From an uncultured Rhizobiaceae bacterium (GTDB taxonomy: Bacteria; Pseudomonadota; Alphaproteobacteria; Rhizobiales; Rhizobiaceae): a stretch of 44,410 nt of DNA. The stretch covers positions 1 to 44,410 of the forward strand of contig CAMYMG010000065.1 in the NCBI GenBank assembly GCA_947259295.1. Direction: 5' to 3'. This document shows, piece by piece, positions 11,306-20,450 of the stretch; positions within the stretch are counted from its first letter, which is position 1, and every line of letters starts with the position of its first letter. Made by a program: the position numbers and the translations under genes. The notes under the pieces were generated by a model. The model was given only the letters and a program-made list of their open reading frames with translations. It made no database searches and was not told the DNA's origin.

Positions 11306-12289
11306 TCACCCGCTCGCGTCTCCCAGCGTGTCGGCGACGACGGCGCCGCGTTCGCCCATCGGCTGCGGCTCTCCCGTTGTCGAGTCGACTGCCGTCTGGT
11401 GCTCCATCTCGGCGTTCAGCTCAGCGCCTATGATCAGGATGAGCACAGAGATCCAGATCCAGAACATTAGGCCGATCACCGCGCCGAGCGAACCGTAGGT
11501 GGCGTTGTAGTCGGCGAAATTCTGCAGGTAGTAGGAAAACCCGGCAGAGGCGGCGATCCAGACGAGCGTCGCCAGGATACCGCCCCAGGTGATCCAGCGC
11601 CACTTCGCCGGCTCGCGGCTCGGCCCGTAGCGGTAGAGGATCGAGATGCCGCCGGCCACCAGCGCGAGCAGCACCGGCCAGCGCATGAGGTCGATCAGCG
11701 TCTCGGAGAGGCCACCGAGGTTGAGGACGGCCAGCACCGCCGGCACCACGCCGACCGCCGTGATCATCAGGAAGGCGGTCGCCATTGCCGCAACGGTAAA
11801 AACCGTGGCGATCAGGTTGACGCGGATGAAGGAGCGCTTCTCGCGTTCCTCATAGGCGATGTTGAGCGCCTCGAACAGCGTCTTGACGCCGTTGTTGGCG
11901 CTCCAGAATGCGGCCAGGAAGGCCATCACGAAGCCCAGGCTGAGCGCATCGCGATCCTGCTTGGCGAGGCTCTCGAGCTGGCCCCGTATCAGGTCGAGCC
12001 CGCCGCCCGGCATCAGTCCGCCGAGATAGGCGACATGCTCGGCCACCGTCGTTGGATCGGCCACGAAGCCATAGACCGAAACAAAGGCCGCCAGTGCCGG
12101 AAAAAGCGCGAGCAGCAGGTAGAAGGCTGCACCCGCAGCGACCAGCATGATCCTGTCCTCGCCGGACTGCTGCCACACCCGCCACAGGATGTCCTTCCAG
12201 CCGGCCCAGGCAAAATGCGACGGGTGCGTGGCGTCGCGGCCGCGCTTGTTCGCCTCGGCATCATGCGGAAGGTTGTCGCCTTTCACCAT
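11306..12289 (-). CDS. YihY/BrkB family inner-membrane protein
   Basis: This 327-residue protein has the YihY/virulence-factor-BrkB layout. A short hydrophilic N-terminus (AWAGWKDILWRVW) is followed by the conserved LVAAGAAFYLLLALFPALAA helix and several further membrane segments, among them MRWPVLLALVAGGISILYRY and ITWGGILATLVWIAASAGFS. It ends in a charged cytosolic tail. The family was once called ribonuclease BN by mistake; its function is uncertain, and transport or envelope roles have been proposed. The gene reads away from the second fecR-like gene across a 309-bp divergent intergenic region. There is no strong ribosome site before the ATG. Confidence 0.9.
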   Translation of the reverse strand: MVKGDNLPHDAEANKRGRDATHPSHFAWAGWKDILWRVWQQSGEDRIMLVAAGAAFYLLLALFPALAAFVSVYGFVADPTTVAEHVAYLGGLMPGGGLDLIRGQLESLAKQDRDALSLGFVMAFLAAFWSANNGVKTLFEALNIAYEEREKRSFIRVNLIATVFTVAAMATAFLMITAVGVVPAVLAVLNLGGLSETLIDLMRWPVLLALVAGGISILYRYGPSREPAKWRWITWGGILATLVWIAASAGFSYYLQNFADYNATYGSLGAVIGLMFWIWISVLILIIGAELNAEMEHQTAVDSTTGEPQPMGERGAVVADTLGDASG

Positions 12290-12598
12290 TTGAAGAACTC
12301 TTCGTGCCTTTTGTTGAATGCCAATCGATCGCCGCGCGATATTGTTCCGCGACAGGATGCAATGACGCCTTGTGGATCGCCTCCCGTTGCCGGAATTCCG
12401 GCCTAGCCATCACCTGTCGGACACATCCTGACGCTTGGCATCTCACCACCACTTTACCTTAGGTCATTTACGCCGCTGGCGTAATCGGCTAACATTCATG
12501 GTCTGTTAGGCATGTTTGCCTGTGACGGCCCTCGCCGGGCAGCTACATTCGACAAGATTTGACCTGCAGCGGCGAGTGCCGAGCTTGGGTGGTCGATC
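12290..12598. promoter_or_regulatory. Divergent intergenic region between brkB-like and fecR-like genes
   Basis: No credible gene lies in these 309 bases. The region must hold the promoters of both flanking genes. It contains a perfect 7-bp inverted repeat, TTACGCC-GCT-GGCGTAA, at 12468-12484, which could be an operator or a small hairpin. I could not identify convincing -35/-10 pairs by eye. Confidence 0.4.
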
Positions 12599-13450
12599 AT
12601 GGTTTCGAGTGTTTCGCGCCTCTACCTCGCATGCGTGGCCCTACTTGTGCATGTCCCGGCATTCGCTGCCGAGCCTGTCGGCAAGGCCATTCTCATCAAC
12701 ACCGCGGTGACCGGCAGCGCAGGGTCGCTCGCCGTGAGTTCCCCGGTCCATCGCGACGAGAGGATAAGAACCTCGGCCACCGGACTTGGAGAGTTCGTCT
12801 TCCGGGACGGCACCAAGCTTGCGGTGGGCGCCGGGTCGGCCGTCGTCGTCGACAAGTTCGTCTTCAATGATGACGACACGGCGAGGGCGCTGAGCATCAG
12901 GGCCACGAAGGGCAGCTTCCGCTGGATCAGCGGCGGTTCCAGATCGTCCGCCTACACGATCAGGACGCCGGTCGGCACGATGGGCATTCGCGGCACGGCG
13001 TTTGACTTCTATGTCGGGCCGGACGGCACGACGGCAGTCGTGCTGCTGAGCGGCCGCGCCACTTTCTGCGGTCGCAATGGCTGCCAGGAGCTTCGCAGGC
13101 GTTGCGACGCCGTCGTCGCCACGCGCGCAGGCGTCTCTGCGCCGCGGCGCGCGGGGCCGGCCCTGCTAGACGAATTGCGCAACAGCCGGGCCCTGCCGTT
13201 CCAGACCGGCGAACAGCGGCTATCGAGGAGGCTCAGGACTGGCGGACGCGGATGTCTTTCCACGGCATCGCTCGACGCCCCTTCCAGGGACATCCGGGGC
13301 GTTTCGCCCTCCGGCCCAGCCCAGCAGGGCCCGGGAGCGCCGGGCTCGCCCGGCCCCGGCGGCGACAAGGGAGGCAAACGCGGCAACAACGGCAAGGGCA
13401 ATGGCGCGAATGACGGCTCGCCGAACGGAAAAAGCGACGCCGATCGCTAA
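12599..13450 (+). CDS. FecR-domain exported protein (paralogue 2)
   Basis: The 283-residue paralogue of the 9099-9866 product has a signal peptide (MVSSVSRLYLACVALLVHVP, cleavage near AFA/AEP). Its FecR-type domain carries SSPVHRDERIRTSATGLGEF, FRDGTKLAVGAGS, SFRWISGGS and GTMGIRGTAFDFYVGP. The FC-x5-C-x4-RRC cysteine pattern is conserved. The C-terminal ~50 residues are a collagen-like Gly/Pro/Lys/Asn-rich low-complexity tail (GPGAPGSPGPGGDKGGKRGN). It is presumably periplasmic or surface-exposed. No sigma factor or receptor gene is nearby. The start sits after a weak GGGTGG site, and the signal peptide fixes the frame. Confidence 0.85.
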   Translation: MVSSVSRLYLACVALLVHVPAFAAEPVGKAILINTAVTGSAGSLAVSSPVHRDERIRTSATGLGEFVFRDGTKLAVGAGSAVVVDKFVFNDDDTARALSIRATKGSFRWISGGSRSSAYTIRTPVGTMGIRGTAFDFYVGPDGTTAVVLLSGRATFCGRNGCQELRRRCDAVVATRAGVSAPRRAGPALLDELRNSRALPFQTGEQRLSRRLRTGGRGCLSTASLDAPSRDIRGVSPSGPAQQGPGAPGSPGPGGDKGGKRGNNGKGNGANDGSPNGKSDADR

Positions 13451-13485
13451 TCTGACCGAAGCTCGCCCGTCACCCTTCCTCTGTT

Positions 13486-13500
13486 GCCCCGCGGGCTTTT
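13486..13500 (+). terminator. Weak candidate terminator after the fecR-like gene
   Basis: A short GCCC-CGC-GGGC stem is followed directly by TTTT, 36 bp past the stop codon. The stem is only 4 bp, so this is tentative. Confidence 0.25.
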
Positions 13501-13606
13501 CCTGCCGCTGACAGCGAGGTGCGACGGAGCCGCGGCGTGGCGAGCCTTTAGCTGTCAGTAGTCGGACGGCAGCCTGAAACTCGAGGTCGTCGACAGTATA
13601 GCGAAC

Positions 13607-13780
13607 TTATGAGTTCGGTCGCGGACGCCTGTAGCCGACGTAGGGGCACATGCCATTGTCGACTGCGCGCGGCACGCAAGGGGCATACCCGGCCCCATAG
13701 TTGGTCGAAGTGGGTGGCATGGGCTGGCAACCGCTGACCATCAGCCCGAGAAATGCAAGAATCAAACCCGAACTGCGCAT
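13607..13780 (-). CDS. Small lipoprotein
   Basis: Translation from ATG 13780 gives 57 residues beginning MRSSGLILAFLGLMVSGCQP. This is a short lipoprotein signal with lipobox V-S-G-C at residues 15-18, so the mature protein would be a ~40-residue lipid-anchored peptide with several Pro, Tyr and Cys residues (YAPCVPRAVDNGMCPYVGY). A GGAAC-type site precedes this ATG. The frame is open 53 codons further upstream, but that extension has no signal and was rejected. Small lipoproteins of this kind are common in rhizobia and mostly uncharacterised; I cannot assign a function. Confidence 0.65.
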   Translation of the reverse strand: MRSSGLILAFLGLMVSGCQPMPPTSTNYGAGYAPCVPRAVDNGMCPYVGYRRPRPNS

Positions 13781-13960
13781 TTGAGGTTCCGTTGAAGCTT
13801 CAAAGACCCGAACATGCATTAAGCTCTTTGCGAGAGCAACTCTCGGGGGAGCGTGATCGATCCCCAGCCGCCGAGTACTGGCGACGGACACGGGTTGCCT
13901 CGACGACCTTGCAGGTCGAATCGACTCATTGCACATCACTACCTGATCGCAGAGCGCGTG

Positions 13961-14143
13961 CTACTCATCCCCGTCTTCGGAGCGATTTGAGCCGTCCCTG
14001 GGTTCGACGAGCTTGGGGTATCGTTTGGCGAACTCTCGCCGGGCGTGTTCCATTGCCTCGGCTTCGTCACGCGCCTGCCTGATGGCACGCCGCTTGAGCG
14101 TATTCTTTGACAACTTCGCCACGAGGCTCGTCCACCAGCCCAT
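13961..14143 (-). CDS. Small basic/charged hypothetical protein
   Basis: This 60-residue protein (starting MGWWTSLVAKLSKNTLKRRA) has a very good ribosome site, GGGAGG, 8 bp before its ATG. It looks mostly helical, with an Arg/Lys-rich first half, an Ala/Glu-rich middle and an acidic tail. I do not recognise a family. It is a lone gene followed by the lipoprotein gene about 180 bp downstream on the same strand. Confidence 0.55.
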   Translation of the reverse strand: MGWWTSLVAKLSKNTLKRRAIRQARDEAEAMEHARREFAKRYPKLVEPRDGSNRSEDGDE

Positions 14144-14404
14144 TAGAGAACCTCCCGCTGGCCAAACCCATGGAGTGCGTCCTAGTTCCGCACGGTTTGC
14201 CGGACGTCAAAGGTTCTGACAGGTCGCTGACGGCAATTCCGGGGGCAGCACGTCGGCGCTGTGCTCACGAGAATGGTTGCGAGGTCATCCTCTGTCGCTA
14301 CAAGAGTCGTCGCTACCAAGGAAAGCACGCTGCACTAGGCACAACGTGAAAGATCACAGTCCGCCATTCGTCGGAGGTAAAGCGAATACACTTTGGAAAA
14401 AAAA

Positions 14405-14479
<75 letters not shown>

Positions 14480-14647
14480 TTGCCGTCCGTCATGCCGGGT
14501 CTTCTGCTGCATGGCGGTCTCTTCGGGCGCCGCGGCACCCCTCGAAAGCGGGTGGGTTATAGCACGGGAATTCCGGCTGTCCAGCGTTCACGGGACGATT
14601 TGGAAACAGAAAAGCACGAACGGTCCGAAGCGCCTGGCCGGGCGGTG

Positions 14648-14872
14648 TCAGCCCTCGTGCGGGCGCTGCGGAATGGCAGCGTTTTCGGCGGTTTCGTCGT
14701 CCTCGTCGTCGCGCACCGGAATGGCATAGCTGCCCGACAGCCAGCGGTTGAGATCGACGTCCTTGCAGCGCGCCGAGCAGAACGGGTAGGTGGCGCGTGC
14801 CGAAGGCTGGCCGCACTCGGGGCAGGGCCGCTTCGGCCTCAGCGGCGTGACCTTGGCGCTGCCCTCGCTCAT
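14648..14872 (-). CDS. yacG: DNA gyrase inhibitor YacG-type zinc protein
   Basis: This 74-residue protein has the YacG zinc motif, CPECG followed by [15 protein letters not shown]. In this small protein family four cysteines bind zinc, and the E. coli member binds and inhibits GyrB. The start ATG overlaps the maf stop codon in an ATGA arrangement, which indicates translational coupling. This position also fits the conserved N-terminus, whereas the longer open frame upstream is only the antiparallel shadow of maf. The acidic C-terminal tail ([10 protein letters not shown]) is typical. Confidence 0.92.
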   Translation of the reverse strand: MSEGSAKVTPLRPKRPCPECGQPSARATYPFCSARCKDVDLNRWLSGSYAIPVRDDEDDETAENAAIPQRPHEG

Positions 14873-15498
14873 GCGCGGGCTCCCGACAGCCAGTTGAAGT
14901 GCACCTGGTAGCCGTCGGCGTTGAGCAGCCCGACGGTCTCGTAGAGCGGCAGGCCGACGATATTGGTGTAAGAGCCGGTGAGCTTGACGACGAAGCTGCC
15001 GGCCAGCCCCTGCACGGCGTAGCCGCCGGCCTTGCCGCGCCATTCGCCGGACGCCAGGTAGCTCTCCAGTTCCTCGCGGCTGATGCGCTTGAAGCGCACG
15101 CGGCTTTCGACCAGCCGCTGTCTCACCTTGCCCGAGGGCGCGATCAGGCAGACGGCGGAATAGACCCGGTGCGTGCGCCCCGACAGCATCTGCAGGCAGT
15201 TCGAGGCCTCGTCGATCATCTCGGCCTTGGGCAGGATGCGCCGGCCGAGCGCCACCACCGTGTCGGCGGCAAGCACGAAGCAGGGCGCGTAGTCGGCCTC
15301 GCTCTTCAGCGATGCCAGCGCCTTCTGGGCCTTTTCCTTGGCTAGCCTCTTGGCCAGCGAGCGCGGATGCTCCGAGCGGATCGGCGTCTCGTCGATATCG
15401 GCCGGCAGCAGACGGTCCGGTTCGATGCCGGCCTGCTGCAGGAGTTCGATCCGGCGCGCCGAGCCCGAGGCAAGCACAAGCTTCTGAAAAACGCTCAT
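14869..15498 (-). CDS. maf: Maf-like nucleoside triphosphate pyrophosphatase
   Basis: The 209-residue protein begins [20 protein letters not shown], the phosphate-binding S-x-S-x-R-R-x-x-L-L signature of Maf. It also has the catalytic region [18 protein letters not shown] and a C-terminal [13 protein letters not shown] and [11 protein letters not shown]. Maf enzymes hydrolyse non-canonical or m-modified NTPs, typically dTTP/UTP analogues, to the monophosphate plus PPi and are linked to septation control. It lies 24 bp downstream of infA and overlaps yacG, giving an infA-maf-yacG operon as in other Rhizobiales. Confidence 0.95.
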   Translation of the reverse strand: MSVFQKLVLASGSARRIELLQQAGIEPDRLLPADIDETPIRSEHPRSLAKRLAKEKAQKALASLKSEADYAPCFVLAADTVVALGRRILPKAEMIDEASNCLQMLSGRTHRVYSAVCLIAPSGKVRQRLVESRVRFKRISREELESYLASGEWRGKAGGYAVQGLAGSFVVKLTGSYTNIVGLPLYETVGLLNADGYQVHFNWLSGARA

Positions 15499-15522
15499 CC
15501 GGACAAGCGGCCTGTGGCCGTC

Positions 15523-15741
15523 CTATTTGAAGCGATAGGTGATGCGGCCCTTGGTCAGGTCATAGGGCGTCATTTCGACGAGGACCTTGTCGCCGGTGAG
15601 AACGCGGATGCGGTTCTTGCGCATGCGTCCGGCGGTATGGGCGATGATTTCGTGTTCGTTTTCGAGTTTGACGCGGAACATCGCATTCGGCAAAAGCTCG
15701 GTCACGGTGCCCGGAAATTCGAGGACTTCTTCCTTCGGCAT
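15523..15741 (-). CDS. infA: Translation initiation factor IF-1
   Basis: The 72-residue product is the standard IF-1 OB-fold: [20 protein letters not shown], then [20 protein letters not shown], and a C-terminal [20 protein letters not shown]-1 binds the ribosomal A site during initiation. It leads the short operon with maf and yacG. A 92-bp gap separates it from the phosphatase gene upstream, so it probably has its own promoter there. Confidence 0.97.
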   Translation of the reverse strand: MPKEEVLEFPGTVTELLPNAMFRVKLENEHEIIAHTAGRMRKNRIRVLTGDKVLVEMTPYDLTKGRITYRFK

Positions 15742-15833
15742 TATTTACCTTTGTTCTGAAACGGATTTCCGGTGGCCTGCCCCGGAATTGCGCGGAACCT
15801 ATATGATTGTCGCCGCTTTGTGAACACGCTTAA

Positions 15834-16238
15834 TCACGGCTGTTTCGGGCCGAAACGCTGCATGATCCGCGCCTGCAGCCGGTCACGCACATCGGCATAG
15901 GCGGCCTGGATATGGGCGCGCGACCCGCGTGCCGATGTCGGATCGGCCGTCGGCCAGTATTCCACCTCCACCGCCAAAGTCCGGGTCAGTTCGAGTGCGG
16001 CGTGGTGCGCCTCGGGAGCCAGCGTCACGATCAGGTCGAAATAGAGATCCTCGAGATCGCCGATGGTGCGCGCCTGCCGCTCGCCGAGCGTCATTCCGGC
16101 CTCGGCAAGCACGGCGTCGACGAACGGATCCGGCTCGCCGGCATGCAGGCCGGCCGAGGCGATGAAGGTCGAGGCCGGCAGCACGGCGCGGGCCAGGCAC
16201 TCTGCCATTGGCGAGCGCACCGTGTTCATGCGGCACAT
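15834..16238 (-). CDS. Low-molecular-weight protein tyrosine phosphatase family protein (start uncertain)
   Basis: The catalytic P-loop C-x5-R-S is visible as MCRMNTVRSPMAE, and the C-terminal half has the acidic-loop region EYWPTADPTSARGS. With ATG 16238 as start the catalytic cysteine would be residue 2. The family needs a preceding beta strand, which is indeed encoded in frame just upstream (PRSVLF). No ATG, GTG or TTG occurs in frame in the upstream stretch back through the UPF0262 stop region, only CTG codons at 16274 and 16244. So the true start may be non-canonical or lie inside the upstream gene. Its place in the hisD-UPF0262-phosphatase operon is typical of Rhizobiales. Confidence 0.85.
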   Translation of the reverse strand: MCRMNTVRSPMAECLARAVLPASTFIASAGLHAGEPDPFVDAVLAEAGMTLGERQARTIGDLEDLYFDLIVTLAPEAHHAALELTRTLAVEVEYWPTADPTSARGSRAHIQAAYADVRDRLQARIMQRFGPKQP

Positions 16239-16276
16239 GAACAGGACCGAACGGGGGAGCGGGCCGACGGACAGGT

Positions 16277-16762
16277 CTAGCCTCGCCAGTGCAGCACGCA
16301 GACCAGCGTGAAAAGCCGCCGCGCCGTGCCGAAATCGATCTCGATCTTGCCCGCCAGCCGGTCCATCAGCGTCTGCGAGCCCTCGTCGTGCAGGCCGCGG
16401 CGGCCCATGTCGATCGCCTCGATCTGGCTCGGCGTCGAGACGCGGATCGCCTCGTAGTAGCTCTCGCAGATCATGTAGTAGTCCTTGACGATGCGCCGGA
16501 ACGGCGTCAGCGACAGGATATGGGTGACAACCGCCTCGCCATTCTCACGTTCGACCAGAAACACCAGCCGCGCCTCGACCAGCGACAGTTTCAGCCGGTA
16601 GGGACCGCCCGAGGGATCGTTGACCGGCGCGAAGCTGTTTTCCTCGATCAGGTCGAAGATAGCCACCGCGCGTTCATGTTCGACGTCCGGCGTGGCGCGA
16701 CCGATCGATTCGTCGAGTTCGACATCGATCAGCCTGCAGGTCTCGCGGCCGGAATCGGGCAT
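16277..16762 (-). CDS. UPF0262 family protein
   Basis: This 161-residue protein is typical of UPF0262, a conserved alphaproteobacterial family of unknown function. Recognisable segments are [53 protein letters not shown] and the C-terminal [20 protein letters not shown]. No signal or membrane segment is seen. Its ATG follows the hisD stop by one base, so it is almost certainly translated as part of the hisD operon. Confidence 0.93.
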   Translation of the reverse strand: MPDSGRETCRLIDVELDESIGRATPDVEHERAVAIFDLIEENSFAPVNDPSGGPYRLKLSLVEARLVFLVERENGEAVVTHILSLTPFRRIVKDYYMICESYYEAIRVSTPSQIEAIDMGRRGLHDEGSQTLMDRLAGKIEIDFGTARRLFTLVCVLHWRG

Positions 16763-16763
16763 G

Positions 16764-18056
16764 TCAGAGGTTTAGCCTGATGGCGACGGAGCGCCCGTGG
16801 GCGTCGAGACCCTCGGCCTCGGCGAGCGCGATGGCCGCCGGCGCCAGCAGCCGCAGCTGTTCCGGCCCGAGCTTCAGAACCGAGGTGCGCTTCATGAAGT
16901 CGAGCACCGACAGGCCGGACGAGAAGCGAGCCGACCGCGCTGTCGGCAGAACATGGTTTGAGCCGCCGACATAGTCGCCGATCACTTCCGGCGTGTGCCG
17001 GCCGAGGAAAACCGCGCCGGCATTGCGCATGCGCCCGAAAAACCCTTCGGCATCCTCGATTGCGAGTTCCACATGTTCGGCGGCAATGCGGTCGACCAGG
17101 CCGACGCAGTCGTTCACGTCCTCGACAAGCACCACCGTGCCGAAGTCGCGCCAGCTCTGCGCTGCGATCTCGCCGCGCGGCAGCGACTGTAGCTGGCGTT
17201 CGACCGCCGCCTCGACTGCGGTCGCAAAGCCTTCGTCGTCGGTGATCAGGATCGACTGTGCGGCAACGTCGTGCTCGGCCTGTGCCAAAAGGTCGGCGGC
17301 GATCCATTCAGGGTCGTTGCTGCCGTCGGCCACCACAAGGACTTCCGACGGCCCGGCGATCATGTCGATGCCGACGACGCCGAACACCTGGCGCTTGGCG
17401 GCCGCGACATAGGCATTGCCGGGGCCGACGATCTTGCCCACCGGGCGGATGCTTTCGGTGCCGTAAGCCAGCGCGGCAATCGCCTGTGCGCCGCCGACCT
17501 TGTAGATCTCCGAGACGCCGGCAATGTCGGCTGCCACCAGCACCAGCGGGTTGATGACGCCATCGGGCGCCGGCACCACCATGACGATGCGTTCGCAGCC
17601 TGCGACGACCGCCGGCACCGCGTTCATCAGCACCGAGCTCGGATAGCTCGCCGTGCCGCCAGGAACATAGAGGCCGACGGCCTCGACCGCAGTCCAGCGC
17701 GAACCGAGTTCGACGCCTGCTTGGTCGGTGTATCGGTCGTCGACCGGCCTTTGTCGTGCATGGTGGGCGCGGATGCGGTCGCGGGCAAATTCAAGCGCGC
17801 CGACGGTCGCGCCATTGGCCGCGGAATAGGCCTGTTCGATTTCGGCAGGTGTTACCCGGAAGCCATTCGCCGCCAGGTCGACGCGGTCGAACTTCCGGGT
17901 GTAGTGGGCGAGCGCCGCGTCGCCCTCGGCGCGCACCCGGCCGATGATCTCGCGCACCACAGCATCGACATCGGCGGAGGCTTCGCGCTTGGCACCGAGA
18001 AAGCTGGTGAAGCGGGCCTCGAAATCGGCGTCGGACTGACGAAGCGTGCTGGCCAT
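16764..18056 (-). CDS. hisD: Histidinol dehydrogenase
   Basis: HisD catalyses the last two steps of histidine synthesis, oxidising L-histidinol to L-histidine with two NAD+ and one bound zinc. The 430-residue product has the family signatures [38 protein letters not shown], the [12 protein letters not shown] loop, LLAQAEHD and the catalytic [10 protein letters not shown] 18056 gives the standard N-terminus ([16 protein letters not shown]). The frame stays open far upstream only because it is antiparallel or out of frame to DUF2948. It sits 11 bp after the DUF2948 gene and 1 bp before UPF0262. Confidence 0.96.
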   Translation of the reverse strand: MASTLRQSDADFEARFTSFLGAKREASADVDAVVREIIGRVRAEGDAALAHYTRKFDRVDLAANGFRVTPAEIEQAYSAANGATVGALEFARDRIRAHHARQRPVDDRYTDQAGVELGSRWTAVEAVGLYVPGGTASYPSSVLMNAVPAVVAGCERIVMVVPAPDGVINPLVLVAADIAGVSEIYKVGGAQAIAALAYGTESIRPVGKIVGPGNAYVAAAKRQVFGVVGIDMIAGPSEVLVVADGSNDPEWIAADLLAQAEHDVAAQSILITDDEGFATAVEAAVERQLQSLPRGEIAAQSWRDFGTVVLVEDVNDCVGLVDRIAAEHVELAIEDAEGFFGRMRNAGAVFLGRHTPEVIGDYVGGSNHVLPTARSARFSSGLSVLDFMKRTSVLKLGPEQLRLLAPAAIALAEAEGLDAHGRSVAIRLNL

Positions 18057-18067
18057 CTGTTCTTCCG

Positions 18068-18502
18068 TCAGTCTGCGTGCTGGGGGCGCGATTCCGCTTC
18101 CCAGGCGCCGCCGAGATCGGCGAGCCGCGCCTCGATGCATTCGACCTCGAGCCGGATCGCCGCGCCGCCCGAAAAGACCAGGTCGATCCTCCCCGCCGGC
18201 TCGTCCGTCACGGTATAAAGGATGGCCAGCAGCGACAGCACGTCTTCCTTTTTCTCCCGGGCGATGCCCGAGAGCTTCACCGACAGCACGCGGGAGAAAT
18301 GCAGCACGCTGTTGCGCCGCTCCGGCTGCGCCTTGTTGGCGTTCGGCTCGGCCTCCCAGGCAAAGCGGTACATCGGCAGCACGAAAAGCTTCGATCCGGG
18401 CACGAACTCGATGTCGCCCACCTTCATCACCGCGTCCTGCACATGCGCGGAGACGATCTTCAGGTCCTCTTCGTCGAGGGCGACGAGTTTGAGCAGCTTC
18501 AT
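18068..18502 (-). CDS. DUF2948 family protein
   Basis: The 144-residue protein matches DUF2948, a conserved alphaproteobacterial family of unknown function that sits beside hisD and murA. It has the N-terminal LKLVALDEEDLKIVSAHVQD, then KLFVLPMYRFAWE, and a C-terminal IRLEVECIEARLADLGG. It is soluble with no visible catalytic motif. It lies between murA (91 bp upstream) and hisD (11 bp downstream), so its expression is probably tied to both. Confidence 0.93.
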   Translation of the reverse strand: MKLLKLVALDEEDLKIVSAHVQDAVMKVGDIEFVPGSKLFVLPMYRFAWEAEPNANKAQPERRNSVLHFSRVLSVKLSGIAREKKEDVLSLLAILYTVTDEPAGRIDLVFSGGAAIRLEVECIEARLADLGGAWEAESRPQHAD

Positions 18503-18593
18503 GGCCGGTTTTGCCTGTCAGTTTGCCGATTTCGGTCTTGTTATGCGGTCTGGCGAGACCGTGCAACGCCCGACATCGGGTCAGGCGGGCGGC

Positions 18594-19886
18594 CTAGCTG
18601 GAAAGGCGCTCGATTACCGCGCCGCAATTGGAGAGCTTTTCCTCCAGCCGCTCAAAGCCGCGGTCGAGATGGTAGACGCGGTTGACCGTGGTTTCGCCTT
18701 CGGCGGCGAGACCGGCAATCACCAGCGACACCGAGGCGCGCAGGTCGGTCGCCATTACCGGCGCACCCTTCAGCCGTGCCACGCCCTCGACCATCGCCGT
18801 CTGTCCCGACAGCGTGATATGGGCGCCGAGGCGCGCCAGTTCCTGCACATGCATAAAGCGGTTCTCGAAGATCGTCTCGGTGATCTTCGACTTGCCGTTG
18901 GCCATCGTCATCAGGCCCATGAACTGCGCCTGCAGATCGGTCGGGAAGCCGGGGAAGGGCGCCGTCGACACGTCTACCGGCTGGATGCCGTTGCCGTTGC
19001 GATAGACGCGAATGCCGGTCGCCTCCTCGGTGATGGCCGCGCCGCTCTGGCCGATGGTCTCGAGCGCGCCACTCAGCAAGTCGGCGCGCGCGCCCTCCAG
19101 GAGCACGTTGCCGCCGGTCATCGCCACCGCCATGGCGTAGGTGCCGGTCTCGATGCGGTCGGGAATGACGCGGTGGCGGGCGCCCGACAGCGAATCGACG
19201 CCGTCGATCGTGATGGTCGAGGTGCCGGCGCCCGAAATCTTCGCGCCCATTGCGTTCAGGCATTCCGCCAGATTGACGATCTCGGGCTCGCGCGCGGCGT
19301 TTTCGAGCACCGTCTCGCCCTTGGCGAGCGACGCTGCCATCAGCATCACATGCGTCGCGCCGACCGAGACCTTCGGGAACATGAATCGGTTGCCGACCAG
19401 CCGGCCATTGCGCGTCTTGGCCAGTACATAGCCGCTTTCGACGTCGATATCGGCGCCGAGCGCCTGCAGCCCATCGAGGAACAGGTCGACCGGACGCGTG
19501 CCGATGGCGCAGCCGCCGGGCAGCGACACTTTCGCCTCGCCCATGCGGGCAAGCAGCGGGCCGACCACCCAGAAGGAAGCGCGCATCTTCGACACCAGCT
19601 CGTAGGGCGCCGTCGTGTCGACGATGTTGCGGGCGGAGAAATTGATGGTGCGCGAATAGCCCTCGTTCTGCTTTTCGCGCCGGCCGTTGACGGAATAGTC
19701 GACGCCGTGATTGCCGAGGATGCGGATCAACTGCTCGACATCGGCGAGATGCGGCACGTTTTCCAGTGTCAGCGTGTCGTCTGTAAGAAGCGACGCGATC
19801 ATCAGCGGCAGCGCCGCGTTCTTGGCGCCCGAGATCGGGATCGTGCCGTTGAGTTCGTTGCCGCCGACTATCCTGATGCGATCCAT
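18594..19886 (-). CDS. murA: UDP-N-acetylglucosamine 1-carboxyvinyltransferase
   Basis: MurA catalyses the first committed step of peptidoglycan synthesis, adding enolpyruvate from PEP to UDP-GlcNAc. The ~430-residue product carries [16 protein letters not shown] (Lys22-Asn23) and the active-site loop [15 protein letters not shown] with the PEP-binding, fosfomycin-target cysteine near residue 126, so fosfomycin sensitivity at the target would be expected. Two starts are possible: GTG 19895 and ATG 19886. The ATG is better spaced from the GGGAAAG box. It appears to head the transcript that continues into DUF2948 and hisD. Confidence 0.96.
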   Translation of the reverse strand: MDRIRIVGGNELNGTIPISGAKNAALPLMIASLLTDDTLTLENVPHLADVEQLIRILGNHGVDYSVNGRREKQNEGYSRTINFSARNIVDTTAPYELVSKMRASFWVVGPLLARMGEAKVSLPGGCAIGTRPVDLFLDGLQALGADIDVESGYVLAKTRNGRLVGNRFMFPKVSVGATHVMLMAASLAKGETVLENAAREPEIVNLAECLNAMGAKISGAGTSTITIDGVDSLSGARHRVIPDRIETGTYAMAVAMTGGNVLLEGARADLLSGALETIGQSGAAITEEATGIRVYRNGNGIQPVDVSTAPFPGFPTDLQAQFMGLMTMANGKSKITETIFENRFMHVQELARLGAHITLSGQTAMVEGVARLKGAPVMATDLRASVSLVIAGLAAEGETTVNRVYHLDRGFERLEEKLSNCGAVIERLSS

Positions 19887-20024
19887 GAATATCACTTTCC
19901 CGGCTCATCCGCCGGCTGTCATGCCAAGCCGACCGTCTAGACCATCGCAGAGGCCGGTTCAAGGAACAGCTTTGCGTATCGCCGCCGCCTCAGTCCCTGC
20001 GGCAGGCCTGTCGGGCGCCGCCCG

Positions 20025-20210
20025 TCACTTCTTGTTTTCGGCCTGGCCCCCGGCGGCCGGAAGCCCGTCCGGCCTGTCGTCAGCGGCCCCGGTACGCCGC
20101 GCCCGGGCCTGCGCCTTGCGGCGCTGCAGGTTGGCGCGCAGTTCCTCGGCAAGCCGGGCCTTGCGGTCCGGCTGCTTCGGTTTTTCCGGTGAAATGTCTC
20201 TTGAATTCAT
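20025..20210 (-). CDS. Small charged hypothetical protein upstream of murA
   Basis: ATG 20210 gives 61 residues beginning MNSRDISPEKPKQPDRKARL. The centre is a strongly basic helix (AEELRANLQRRKAQARARR), and the tail is disordered and rich in Gly/Ala/Asp. Short proteins of this kind are annotated next to murA in rhizobia, and I recall no function. A GGGAC-type site precedes the ATG. The open frame further upstream runs through the tRNA-Thr complement and was not used. Confidence 0.6.
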   Translation of the reverse strand: MNSRDISPEKPKQPDRKARLAEELRANLQRRKAQARARRTGAADDRPDGLPAAGGQAENKK

Positions 20211-20362
20211 CGTGCTGTCCCGACCGCCGGCAAACCGGCGCCTGTGCGTAGGTGGATGCAGGATTGTGACCCTGTCGTGGCGGCGGGTCCAGCGGCGAGA
20301 TATGCTGATTACACGCCTTGCGCTACCCCGATGCTTGTGGCAGAAGTCCGCCGCGTCGGCAG

Positions 20363-20437
<75 letters not shown>

Positions 20438-20450
20438 TAAAATCAAAAAC

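Noticed and set aside
13508..13558. 8-bp inverted repeat CTGACAGC / GCTGTCAG with a 35-bp spacer after the fecR-like gene
   Set aside because: The spacer is long and there is no T-run or gene relation; probably chance.
18222..19940. 572-codon plus-strand frame opposite murA
   Set aside because: Antisense shadow; murA is certain from its active-site loop.
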